A DNA stretch of 64,000 bases, from the NCBI GenBank assembly GCA_963674665.2, contig CAXXPL010000001.1, forward strand, positions 124,001-188,000, given 5' to 3'. Below, piece after piece: positions 25,220 through 33,443 of the stretch. The DNA comes from G963674665 sp963674665 (GTDB lineage: Bacteria > Desulfobacterota > Desulfovibrionia > Desulfovibrionales > Desulfovibrionaceae). The notes under the pieces are model-generated. The model ran no database searches. It was given only the letters and a program-made list of their open reading frames with translations, and was not told the DNA's origin. Each line of letters begins with the position of its first letter. The first letter of the stretch is position 1. The translations under genes were made by a program, and so were the position numbers.

Positions 25220-27790
25220 ATGATGCCCGAACGCGATGACCTCCCCTTGCGCCTTGTATCCAAAAGCGCAGCCAAGGATTCCCGGCCCGATCCGCCGGGT
25301 GAGGATCGTGTCCAAGACCTCGCCCGGGATGAATCCGGGGAGTACGAATCCCTCAAACAGCTGCTGATAACTGAGGAACGTGCGAGAATCGATGATCTGG
25401 AGCAACGCCTGGACCAGGAGCGGCTTCACTCGGCCCTGATCTCCAGGGACCTCCCACGGGCCGTGAAGGACAGCCTGTCCAGGGACAAGGCCCTGACGCA
25501 CGTCTTGAGCCCCGCTGTGGAGGAGATGCTCCACGACTCCGTACGCAGAAACCCCCGCGCCCTTGCCGACACCCTGTACCCGGTCATGGGCCCTTCCATT
25601 CGCCGTTCCATCGCCGAGGCCTTGCGCTCCATGATCCAGTCCCTGAACGAAACCCTGGAGCACAGCCTCTCCTGGCAGGGGCTCAAGTGGCGGTTCGAGG
25701 CCCTTCGCACCAACAGATCCTTTGCCGAGGTGGTGCTGCTGCACAGCCTGGTCTTCCGTGTGGAGCAGGTATTCCTCATCCACAGGGATTCCGGCCTGCT
25801 GTTGCAACATGTTGTGGCCGATGAGGTGGCTTTTCAGGACGCGGACCTGGTTTCGAGCATGCTCACCGCGGTCCAGGACTTTGTGCGGGACTCGTTTTCC
25901 AGCGGCAATGAATCTTTGGACGAACTGCACGTTGGGGAATTGCAACTGCTCATTTTGCAGTCAGGAGACGCCATTCTGGCGGGTACGGTACGAGGACGCC
26001 CCCCTGTGGAGCTGAGCGATGTCTTTCGGCAAACCCTGGATATCATCCAGCGCGAAAAATCAGACATACTGCGCGTTTTTTCAGGAGACAGCGCGGAGTT
26101 CGACGACACCCGCCCCTTCCTGGAAGACTGCCTTGTGGCACGCTATCAGAAGAAAAAACAGACTTTTCCGCTGCTCCCCGCGCTCATTGCCCTGCTGGTG
26201 CTTGGCGGGCTCGGTTGGTGGGGGTACGGCTTGTACAGCGAGCACTCCCGCTGGCAGGCCGCAATGGAAATGCTGAAGGCGACCCCAGGCATCGTGCTGG
26301 TACGGCACGAGTATGGCCAGGGCCGGTATCTTGTTCAGGGGTTCCACGACCCACTGGCGCCGTCTCCCGAGAGCATCGTGGAGCGCTCCCCACTGTCTCC
26401 TGAGGACCGGAAGAAGGTGGACCTCGTCTTTGAGCCGTATCAGGCGTTGTTGCCCGAATTTGTCCTCCAGCGCGCCAATTCCCTGCTCGCCCCTCCGGAT
26501 GGCGTCTCACTGGTCCTGGATGACGGCGTATTGCGGGGCACGGGTGTCGCTCCCCTGGAATGGCGTGAACAGGCCCGTATCCTGGCCCGGACGCTGCAGG
26601 GAGTGACGCGGTACGATGACTCCGGGATGTCCGTTGATCCCGCCCCGATAGTGCGCCGGGCGCGGGAATCGCTTGCGCCCCCCGAAGGCGTTTCCCTCAC
26701 CATGGCTGATGGTGTGTTGCGCGCCGAGGGCGTCGCGCCCCTGGAGTGGCGCGAGCGTGCCAGGATTCTGGCCCGGACGTTGAACGGGGTGTCCCAATAC
26801 GATGACTCCGGGGTGTCAGTGGACTCGGCCTCGATAGTTGGCCAGGCGCGGGAAGCGCTTGCCCCGCCTGAGGGGGTCTCCCTCACCTTGGTTGACGGCG
26901 TGTTGCGCGCCGAGGGCGCCGCACCCCTGGAGTGGCGCGAGCGTGCCAGAATTCTTGCCCGGACGTTGGACGGCGTGTCGCGGTACGACGACTCAGGGGT
27001 GTCCGTGGACTCAGGTCCGATATTGCGTCAGGCGCGGAAGGTTCTCGCCCCTCCTGAGGGGGTCTCTCTCACCTTGGCTGACGGCGTGTTGCGTGCCGAG
27101 GGCGTCGCACCCCTGGAGTGGATCGAGGGAGCCCGCCGCCAGGCCCTCGCATTGCCGGATGTCGTTGCATATGATGATGCTGGGCTCTCCCCGGACTATC
27201 AGGCCGCGCTCCTCAGGTTGCGTGGCGCTGTGCCGGAGCTTTCCGGCGTAACCACGAGCCTGGAAAAGGGCATCCTGTCCGTGAGGGGCAAGGCCGGGCA
27301 TGCCTGGATCGGAAAATTGCGCCAGGCCGCCGCGTCCATTCCGGAGATAACCGGCCTCGACCTCAAGGGTGTGCGGGATATGGATCTGGATGAATTCCTG
27401 CGCCTGAAGGACCGTGTGACGCGAGCCCAGCTGAGATTTCGCTCCAACTCCTACAAGCTCGAACCCCAGGCTGAAAGTGAGCTGGAATCCCTAGCCAGGG
27501 AGATGCGGCGGTTGTTGGACCTTGGAAAGCCACTGGAGGCAAGGGTGGAGTTCCTGCTTGTGGGGCATGCCGACACGGTGGGAGCCGAGCGTCGCAACGT
27601 AGAGCTGAGCCTCAACAGGGCCGAGCACGTTTTGGCGAGGCTGGTGGCCCTCGGTGTACCGGCGGGCTCGGTGAGAGCCTTGGGGGTTGGCGCGTATGCA
27701 CCTCTCGAGGCCAGGGAAGGCTTGGAACTCGAGGAGGCCAGGGCCAACAACAGACGGGTTGTCGTAAGCGTGGAGCATACACCTTTCTAA
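25220..27790 (+). CDS. Large OmpA-domain protein with four 62-residue repeats
   Basis: About 856 residues. The N-terminal cytoplasmic part (about 1-315) is helical and charged (RARIDDLEQRLDQERLHSAL, RSFAEVVLLHSLVFRVEQVF, DCLVARYQKKKQTFP). One TM helix follows (LLPALIALLVLGGLGWWGYG). The periplasmic part has a BON-like region and four tandem repeats of LAPPEGVSLTLADGVLRAEG type, exactly 62 residues each. It ends in an OmpA domain (AQLRFRSNSYKLEPQAESEL, LLVGHADTVGAERRN, LSLNRAEHVLARLVALGV, ARANNRRVVVSVE) that should bind peptidoglycan. The start at 25220 (MMPERDD) has GGAAA upstream; 25175 is an alternative. A small GTPase gene follows by 31 bp. Confidence 0.85.
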   Translation: MMPERDDLPLRLVSKSAAKDSRPDPPGEDRVQDLARDESGEYESLKQLLITEERARIDDLEQRLDQERLHSALISRDLPRAVKDSLSRDKALTHVLSPAVEEMLHDSVRRNPRALADTLYPVMGPSIRRSIAEALRSMIQSLNETLEHSLSWQGLKWRFEALRTNRSFAEVVLLHSLVFRVEQVFLIHRDSGLLLQHVVADEVAFQDADLVSSMLTAVQDFVRDSFSSGNESLDELHVGELQLLILQSGDAILAGTVRGRPPVELSDVFRQTLDIIQREKSDILRVFSGDSAEFDDTRPFLEDCLVARYQKKKQTFPLLPALIALLVLGGLGWWGYGLYSEHSRWQAAMEMLKATPGIVLVRHEYGQGRYLVQGFHDPLAPSPESIVERSPLSPEDRKKVDLVFEPYQALLPEFVLQRANSLLAPPDGVSLVLDDGVLRGTGVAPLEWREQARILARTLQGVTRYDDSGMSVDPAPIVRRARESLAPPEGVSLTMADGVLRAEGVAPLEWRERARILARTLNGVSQYDDSGVSVDSASIVGQAREALAPPEGVSLTLVDGVLRAEGAAPLEWRERARILARTLDGVSRYDDSGVSVDSGPILRQARKVLAPPEGVSLTLADGVLRAEGVAPLEWIEGARRQALALPDVVAYDDAGLSPDYQAALLRLRGAVPELSGVTTSLEKGILSVRGKAGHAWIGKLRQAAASIPEITGLDLKGVRDMDLDEFLRLKDRVTRAQLRFRSNSYKLEPQAESELESLAREMRRLLDLGKPLEARVEFLLVGHADTVGAERRNVELSLNRAEHVLARLVALGVPAGSVRALGVGAYAPLEAREGLELEEARANNRRVVVSVEHTPF
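26486..27229 (+). repeat. Four tandem 186-bp in-frame repeats
   Basis: Repeat units begin CTCGCC or CTTGCG/C at 26486, 26672, 26858 and 27044, each exactly 186 bp (62 codons) apart. Units 2 and 3 are nearly identical in protein. The spacing suggests recent duplication and likely copy-number variation. Confidence 0.9.
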
Positions 27791-27821
27791 TGGATAGCAG
27801 GAACTTGCAAGAGCCAATGGG

Positions 27822-28325
27822 ATGATTCAGAAAAAGATATGCATGCTCGGAACCTCTGCCGTGGGCAAGACCAGCCTTGTACGGCGCTATGTGAGGAGCA
27901 TTTTCGACGACAGTTACCTGACCACCATCGGTGTGAAGATCGACAAGAAGATCCTGGAGGTGGAAGGCTCTCCAGTGACCCTCATGCTCTGGGACCTGGA
28001 GGGCGAGGACGAGTTCCAGAAGTTGCGGAGCTCCTATCTCAGGGGGCTTTCCGGCTTCTTTCTGGTGGCCGACGGCACTCGCGCCGAGACCCTGCCCATG
28101 GCCATGAGCCTGTGTCAGCGGGTTTTGGACGAGTTCGGGGAGCTTCCCTTCATTTTGCTGCTGAACAAGTACGATCTGCATAATCTTTGGGAGATAAAAC
28201 GCCTGGATGTCCAGGAACTCGAGGGTTCGGGCCTGGAAATCCGGAACACGAGCGCCAAGACAGGAGAGGGAGTGGAGGCGGCTTTTTACGACCTGGCAAG
28301 CATGATTCTCTCAAAAAAAATCTGA
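27822..28325 (+). CDS. Rab/Ras-like small GTPase
   Basis: A 167-residue stand-alone GTPase of the Ras superfamily, unlike the translation GTPases. G1 is GTSAVGKTSLV (10-20), G2/switch I is YLTTIGVKI with Thr near 34-35, and G3 is WDLEGEDEF (57-65) in place of the eukaryotic WDTAGQE. G4 is NKYDL (115-119) and G5 is TSAKTGEG (143-150). There is no C-terminal prenylation motif. The G3 change (Glu for Gln) may alter hydrolysis. It is downstream of the OmpA-repeat gene (31 bp) and upstream of an HD-GYP gene, suggesting a switch that acts on the OmpA protein's cytoplasmic domain. Confidence 0.9.
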   Translation: MIQKKICMLGTSAVGKTSLVRRYVRSIFDDSYLTTIGVKIDKKILEVEGSPVTLMLWDLEGEDEFQKLRSSYLRGLSGFFLVADGTRAETLPMAMSLCQRVLDEFGELPFILLLNKYDLHNLWEIKRLDVQELEGSGLEIRNTSAKTGEGVEAAFYDLASMILSKKI

Positions 28326-28460
28326 GGCTGTAGTTCATTTCGTATCGTTGATTGCTTCCTTTTCGTCGTGTGACGCACATCCTGAACAGTGCTGCCGCAT
28401 GACCATTCCATTCCATAATACAACACGCACAGGACAGGTTGGATGATCCGGGGAGAAGCC

Positions 28461-29537
28461 ATGGAGCCGGGACTGCTCGCGGAACTCAATAAAGCTTTTG
28501 ATTTCGTTGTTCTTAAAAGGGATACGGACGGCACGTTTCATTGTATCGGGCATCTGCCCGAGTACGCTCCCCAGGTTTTTTCGGACGCCTTGTCCGGGGA
28601 TGGCCGCATGTTCGACGTGGGATCAGTGCCCTTTCTCGAGGCCTTTGCCGAACAGTCCCTTGAGCACTGGGACCGGGGCGGGGTGGAGATCCTCTGGTCC
28701 GGCCCCTGGATGGAGTCGGACGGCCAGGATAACGATCATCTGCTCCAGGCCGCCGCGCTCACGACCCATTCCGGGCCGGTGCTGGTGATCATGAGGAACG
28801 ACAGGCAAAGGGACAGCCATGAGAGCATGATCCAGCATGCCCGGGAAAACCTGTTGCTGCAGCGGTACCTGGAGTCTGAAATCGAACGCCGCACGCAGAG
28901 CATCCGGGAGCGCGAAGAGGAAATCGTGTTCAGGCTCATCTGCGTCACCAACTACCGCCACGAGGAGACCGGGGCGCATATCCGGCGCATAGGGCTCTAT
29001 GCTGAAAAGGTCGCCCAAAAGCTCGGCTGGGGGGACATTCGGCGCCACAAGATCAAGCTCGCCGCGCCCATGCATGATATCGGAAAGGTCGGCATCCCCG
29101 ACGGCATCCTGCTCAAGTCCGGCAGGCTGTCGGTGGAGGAGTTCGAGGTCATGAAGCAGCACACCGTCATGGGGGGGCGGATGCTCGAAGATTCTTCCGT
29201 GCCCCTGCTGCAGATGGGCAGGGATATCGCCCTGAGCCATCATGAAAACTGGAATGGCTCGGGTTATCCCAATGGCCTTGCCGGAGAGGAGATTCCCCTT
29301 GCGGCGCGCATAACCTCCATTTGCGACGTGTACGACGCCCTGGTGCACCATCGCCTGTACCGGGCCGCGTTGAGCGAGGAAAAGGCTCTGGCCATCATGA
29401 ACGAGATGCACTCCAGCGGGAAGTTCGATCCGGAAATTTTCGAGGTGTTCATGGACATTCTCCCCGAGGTTAGGGACATTCGCGACGAGGTGCGGGAAAC
29501 CGACCCTGACAGCTTCAGCCATTTTCCGAGGGATTGA
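28461..29537 (+). CDS. HD-GYP domain protein (cyclic di-GMP phosphodiesterase type)
   Basis: 358 residues starting MEPGLLAELNKAF, with GGGGAGAAG directly upstream; an ATG six codons earlier is less likely. An N-terminal PAS-like part (about 1-110) leads through a coiled coil (LLQRYLESEIERRTQSIRER) to the HD-GYP domain. Its HDIGKVGIPD metal site is near 205, with KQHTVMGGRML, LSHHENWNGSGYP near 259-269 and VYDALVHHRLYR. The GYP triplet is intact. The domain usually hydrolyses cyclic di-GMP. It follows the GTPase by 135 bp and may be read with it. Confidence 0.9.
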   Translation: MEPGLLAELNKAFDFVVLKRDTDGTFHCIGHLPEYAPQVFSDALSGDGRMFDVGSVPFLEAFAEQSLEHWDRGGVEILWSGPWMESDGQDNDHLLQAAALTTHSGPVLVIMRNDRQRDSHESMIQHARENLLLQRYLESEIERRTQSIREREEEIVFRLICVTNYRHEETGAHIRRIGLYAEKVAQKLGWGDIRRHKIKLAAPMHDIGKVGIPDGILLKSGRLSVEEFEVMKQHTVMGGRMLEDSSVPLLQMGRDIALSHHENWNGSGYPNGLAGEEIPLAARITSICDVYDALVHHRLYRAALSEEKALAIMNEMHSSGKFDPEIFEVFMDILPEVRDIRDEVRETDPDSFSHFPRD

Positions 29538-29682
29538 GCTCCGCTTCCTCCGACTTTCCTTTCATGAGTTTTGTGCGGCAAAGAATCCAAGGAAGGGCTG
29601 TTTTTCATATTCTTCGCGGCAGCAAAGCCAGCGGGTAATTACGCAGGGTCTCCCTAAACCAAATTTCGCTGGATATTGGCCC

Positions 29683-29710
29683 TAAAGAGCTTCACAACTC
29701 CGTCCGATAT
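29683..29710 (+). promoter_or_regulatory. Sigma-28 (FliA)-like promoter
   Basis: TAAA at 29683-29686 and TCCGATAT ending at 29710, 16 nt apart, match the flagellar sigma-28 pattern TAAA-N15-GCCGATAA with one extra spacer base. It lies 35 bp before a flagellar rod/hook-type gene. Confidence 0.5.
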
Positions 29711-29744
29711 GTTTATTTGGAATATACCGGCCAGGAGACTTGAT

Positions 29745-30128
29745 ATGAGCATGGACACCAACATATCCGCCCTCACCGCATTCGGCACCAGCATGGCGGT
29801 GACGGCGAACAACATCGCCAATATCAACACCAACGGGTTCAAGGCCAGCCAGACCCATCTGGAGACCGGGGACCAGGGGCAGGGTGTGCAGGTCTCGGAG
29901 ATCCGGCGGAGCACCTCCGAAGGGCCGCTCGTGCCCAGTCTGGAGCGGGTGGAGAACGCTGAAACCGGCGAAGTCTCCACCGAATACCAGTATGTGGAGG
30001 GGAGCAACACGGACCTGGCCAGGGAAATGGTCGGCATGATGAGCACCCAGAACGCCTATGACGCCAACGCGGCGGCCATAAGGACCCAGGACCAGATGAC
30101 AGGGACGGTACTCGATTTGATAGCCTGA
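29745..30128 (+). CDS. Small flagellar basal-body rod/hook-type protein
   Basis: 127 residues. The N-terminal NISALTAFGTSMAVTANNIANINTNGFKASQ is the rod/hook signature (ANNIAN..NT.G(F/Y)K), quoted here as AVTANNIANINTNGFK. The C-terminal VEGSNTDLAREMVGMMSTQN and AYDANAAAIRTQDQMTGTVL are the FlgC/FlgE-type C-terminal helix. The central domain is nearly absent, so the protein is shorter than FlgC or FlgE and is a minimal rod-like protein. It starts at 29745 with GGAG upstream. It sits behind a sigma-28-like promoter and ends in a clear terminator, alone among non-flagellar genes. Confidence 0.88.
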   Translation: MSMDTNISALTAFGTSMAVTANNIANINTNGFKASQTHLETGDQGQGVQVSEIRRSTSEGPLVPSLERVENAETGEVSTEYQYVEGSNTDLAREMVGMMSTQNAYDANAAAIRTQDQMTGTVLDLIA

Positions 30129-30157
30129 GTGCCCTGATCGGCAGGACACCATCACTC

Positions 30158-30190
30158 ACGCGCCTCCACCTCCTCGGGGGCGCGTTTTTT
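30158..30190 (+). terminator. Rho-independent terminator of the flagellar gene
   Basis: ACGCGCC and GGCGCGT stem with a run of six T at 30185-30190, 29 nt past the stop. The group II intron begins at the very next base. Confidence 0.85.
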
Positions 30191-32062
30191 GTGTGCCAGG
30201 CATGGCGCGGATCTAGGAGGTGGAAGTCCTCTCCAGGCCCTGATGGTGGGAACTGGTAGCCGAAGGCAACTGCGTCGTCGCGAGGCGGGGTGGGGAGGAA
30301 GCTGGAGGCAAAAGTCGGACTCGACGAACAGAAATCGGATATAAGGCCGGTACAACTGGGTAATTCGGCATTGGACGAAGACGCCCCATAACCATTCGGA
30401 AGTTGTACAGGTAAATCCGGCGAGGCCCGACGGAAAGAGTCGCGTCTTACCCTGGGAGATCTCATTGCCTGTCGGGACGATCCCGACTACCTGGACGGCG
30501 ATGTCCGGGGATGGGCCATGAGAAGTCAGCAGAGGCCATAGTAGTCCGTTTCCTTGGCGGGCAAAGGGCCGAATCTTTTGACCAAGGAGTAGTCGCTGAC
30601 GACTCGACGAGCGTGGGACGCCAGGAAAGGTGGGAGGTCACGCCTCGACACACCCGGTAAAGGCGGAACCGGAACTGGGCACATCGAGGTACGCGAGCGC
30701 TCGCGGCGTTGGAAGGAGGACAAGCCTTGACGCAGTATCTCATGGAGTTGGTTTGCCAACAGGCAAATCTCAATCAGGCCTTTAAACGGGTGAGAGCCAA
30801 CAAGGGCGCGCCAGGAATCGACGGTATGACCGTTGATGATCTGTACGAATGGCTTTCAACCAACAAAGACGAGTTGATTGCGAGTCTGCTTGAAGGTACC
30901 TACCGACCGCTTCCAGTTAAGGGAGTGCGAATCCCGAAACCGGGAGGTGGAGTGCGACAGCTGGGCATTCCAACGGTGCGGGATCGTTTGGTGCAACAGG
31001 CCTTCTTGCAGGTGCTCACACCCATTCTCGATCCGTTGTTCTCGGAATCGAGTTTTGGGTTCCGTCCAAGTCGGGGCGCTCATGACGCTCTTGTTCAGGC
31101 ACAACGATTCGTTGAGGACGGCCGTACCATAGTGGTGGACATGGATTTGGAGAAGTTCTTCGACCGTGTAAACCACGATATTTTGATGGCACGGCTGGCC
31201 CGTCACGTCAAAGACAAACGTGTCCTGTGGATCACCCGAGCCTTTTTAAACTCGGGCATGATGCAAGACGGAGTGTGCGTAGCGCGTGAGGAAGGGACTC
31301 CGCAAGGTGGTCCTCTGTCCCCGTTGCTTGCTAATCTGCTTCTTGATGACCTGGACAAGGAACTCGAACGTCGCGGTCACTGTTTCTGTCGGTATGCTGA
31401 TGACTGCAACATTTATGTGCAGAGCATCAAGGCCGGTGAAAGAGTGATGGAATCGGTTACGCGTTTTCTGGAGAAACGACTTAAGCTAAAGGTCAATCAA
31501 GAGAAAAGTGCCGTGGATCATGTGAGTAACCGTAAGTTTCTGGGGTACCGTCTTCTGGGAAGTGGATGACTGGTCCTAGCACCCCAGAGTCTGGTCAGGT
31601 TCAAGAATCAAATACGTTGGATATTGAAACGTAACAGGCCGATGTCTTTCGAAGAAAGAATACGTCGTCTCAACTCGTACTGTATCGGATGGCTGGGGTA
31701 TTTCCAGCTTGCGAAGTGCAAAAGCTTCCTCCAGGAGATGGAAGGGTGGATACGACGGAAACTACGTTGCGCACGCCTGAAGCAATGCAAGCGGGTTAAG
31801 ACTTTGGCTGAATTCTTCATAAGTCTCGGTGTGAAAGAGTTCGGCGCATGGATGCAGGCTCTGTCGGGAAAAGGGTGGTGGAGAATGTCCAGAACCCAGA
31901 CAGCGCATCAGGCAATGAACAATGAATGGTTCAGAAATCAAGGACTCGTCAGCCTGATAGGAAGATACCAAGTGTTACAAGTCAAAAGAAACCGCCGTGG
32001 TACCGAGCAGGTATGCCCGGTGGTGTGAGAGGGGGAAACCGCGAGGAATCCCCCTACTCGAT
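30191..32062 (+). mobile_element. Group II intron (intron 1), ORF-bearing
   Basis: About 1.87 kb. The 5' end GTGTGCCAGG matches the GTGYG intron start and abuts a terminator T-run. Domain I shows GGAAGTCCTC and GGGAACTGGTAGCCG blocks. The reverse transcriptase gene occupies the centre. Domain V is recognisable near 31990-32030 (ACCGCCGTGGTACC ... CCCGGTGGTGTGAGAGG). Domain VI follows as a GGGGG/CCCCC hairpin, and the 3' end is TACTCGAT at 32062. Insertion next to a terminator is the habit of bacterial class C introns. Exact ends need comparison with unoccupied sites. Confidence 0.85.
30727..32028 (+). pseudogene. ltrA: Group II intron reverse transcriptase/maturase with one in-frame stop
   Basis: Intron-encoded protein for retrohoming and splicing. 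AGGAGGA ends 6 nt before a TTG at 30727, the likely start (TQYLMELVCQQANLNQAF). RT blocks are present: NKGAPGIDGMTVDDL, TYRPLPVKGVRIPKPGGGVR, GIPTVRDRLVQQAFLQVL, SSFGFRPSRGAHDAL, the catalytic YADD in CRYADDCNIYVQ, and TPQGGPLSPLLANLLLDDL. A TGA at 31567-31569 follows RLLGSG, then the same frame continues LVLAPQSLVRFKNQIRWILK and the maturase tail WLGYFQLAKCKSF to 32028, overlapping domain V. Without the stop it would be about 433 residues, a normal endonuclease-free length. The nonsense codon probably inactivates it unless it is a sequencing error. Confidence 0.88.
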
Positions 32063-32066
32063 TATG

Positions 32067-32838
32067 GTGCGCCCGGCAGGGCGCGTGGTGCGTGAGCACC
32101 ATCCGGGCAGGTGTGGTGCCTGCCTGGTGACTTGGAGGTGAAAGTCCTCCGCAGGCCCGACAAGGGGAACTGCTAGCCGGACGGCAAGGGTGTCCATCGC
32201 GAGATGGAATCCGAAGGAAGCCGCGGGCAAAATGCTGACCCGACGAACAGAAATCGCATACGAGGCGGTCATGCCGGTTGAGGAGGCCAATATCTTCAAA
32301 GCCCGATACTTGTACGGAAAGCATGGACGTATATGCGGCGGGTATAAGCGGGAAGGTCGCGCGCATTACCCGGGGAGATCTGTCTTCCTGCCACGTGCTA
32401 CCGGCGCGGTATCGTGTCGAGATGGGTGAACAGAAGTCAGCCGAGGCCATGGTAGTCGACCTAGAGCTCTTTACGTTTGAAATGCTTGTTCAACAGCTGG
32501 CAAAGCCAGCCTACAAGCATTTCGCGGCAAGGATGTGTGGACAAATCCTTGCAGAGCATTTGAACTATTTCAAAGTTAAAATTCTCTAACCACTCGACGG
32601 AGGGCCAAACCTGCCAGGCGAGGCATGAACACTGTCTTCTGTTTGGATTGAGCAGATGCCCGTAAGGGGCCTTAAAGATGGAAGTAACGGACGGAATCCG
32701 TGAGGTAGGGCTGGGTGCTTATAGTCCAACAGGCATTCAGAGAAATGACGCCACAAGCAGGCAGGAACAGCCGTGGTACGGAATCGTATGCCCGGTGGTG
32801 TGAGAGGGCGGGGGGCGCGAGCCCCCCTCCCGCCCGAT
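32067..32838 (+). mobile_element. Second group II intron (intron 2), ORF-less, in tandem
   Basis: It starts GTGCGCCCGG four bases after intron 1 ends. Domain I blocks match intron 1: GGTGAAAGTCCTC, GGGGAACTGCTAGCCG, CGACGAACAGAAATCG, AGAAGTCAGCCGAGGCCAT. The region that holds the RT gene in intron 1 is gone; a family B element sits there (32463-32587). Domain V (CCGTGGTACGG ... CCCGGTGGTGTGAGAGG, near 32770-32807) and a strong domain VI hairpin survive, with the 3' end CGAT at 32838. It might still splice with a maturase supplied elsewhere. Confidence 0.75.
32463..32587 (+). repeat. Family B repeat inside intron 2
   Basis: About 125 bp: hairpin near GTTTGAAATGCTTG, then CAGCTGGCAAAGCCAGCC, then AAGGATGTGTGGACAAATCCTT, and a closing AGAGCATTTGAAC/GTTAAAATTCTCT arm. 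Ends are flanked by TA. It takes the place of the intron reading frame. Confidence 0.75.
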
Positions 32839-33004
32839 GTCTCGAGAGTAATGTGAAGGCCACAAAAGAATAGTAAAATCAGCATAGTATTCACAGCTGT
32901 ATATATCCTCTCAAAAAGGCGGCCGTAAGTTTGCGAAACCGTGGATGCTTGCGGGGCGCTGCATTTTATGGGAGACGTCGCATATTCATGCAAGGAGTTT
33001 CAAA

Positions 33005-33322
33005 ATGGGGTATGAAGATATTCGCGTCTACGGCAATGTGGAGAATGTGTCCTCGGACGCCGCGGATCTCGAGGATGATTTCGACTTCACCGAGTTCTCC
33101 TACGACGACGGCGAGCTGGACCTGGAGTACGAGGGAAACTTCTTCTTTCTGGACGACTTCATAGACCGGCTGGAGCCCTGCCTCACCTCCAACAGCTCCG
33201 GACGCCTGGACTATATCGACCAGCAGGCCTTCAGGATGACCCGGTTCAAGATCGAGGCCGGGCAGTTGCGCCGTATGGAAGTGGACCTGAACAACGTGCT
33301 GGAGCGCTACAGCCAGGAGTGA
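33005..33322 (+). CDS. Hypothetical acidic protein
   Basis: 105 residues starting MGYEDIRVYGNVENVSSD, with AAGGAG 9 nt upstream. The first half is strongly acidic (DDFDFTEFSYDDGELDLEYE). The second half, FFLDDFIDRLEPCLTSNSSG and RFKIEAGQLRRMEVDLNNVL, looks helical. There is no TM or known motif; I do not recognise the family. The clean ribosome site and non-shadow composition support a real gene. A terminator follows. Confidence 0.7.
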   Translation: MGYEDIRVYGNVENVSSDAADLEDDFDFTEFSYDDGELDLEYEGNFFFLDDFIDRLEPCLTSNSSGRLDYIDQQAFRMTRFKIEAGQLRRMEVDLNNVLERYSQE

Positions 33323-33400
33323 ACCGGCTGGGGTGTTTGAGAAAAGTCAGGGTGTTCGTTGGGAGACGACACCTTGAAATTGAATTAATATAGTTAATTG

Positions 33401-33432
33401 CAGGGTGCCGATCGATTTCGATTGGCACCCTG
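33401..33432. terminator. Bidirectional terminator between convergent genes
   Basis: CAGGGTGCC and GGCACCCTG stem, with an inner GATCG/CGATT pairing. It lies between the plus-strand acidic gene and the minus-strand truncated chemoreceptor, 12 bp from the latter's stop. Confidence 0.7.
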
Positions 33433-33443
33433 TGTCATTTCCG

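Noticed and set aside
31567..31569. TGA as selenocysteine in the intron reverse transcriptase
   Set aside because: There is no reason for selenocysteine in this family and I see no SECIS-like hairpin right after the codon; a nonsense change or sequencing error is simpler.
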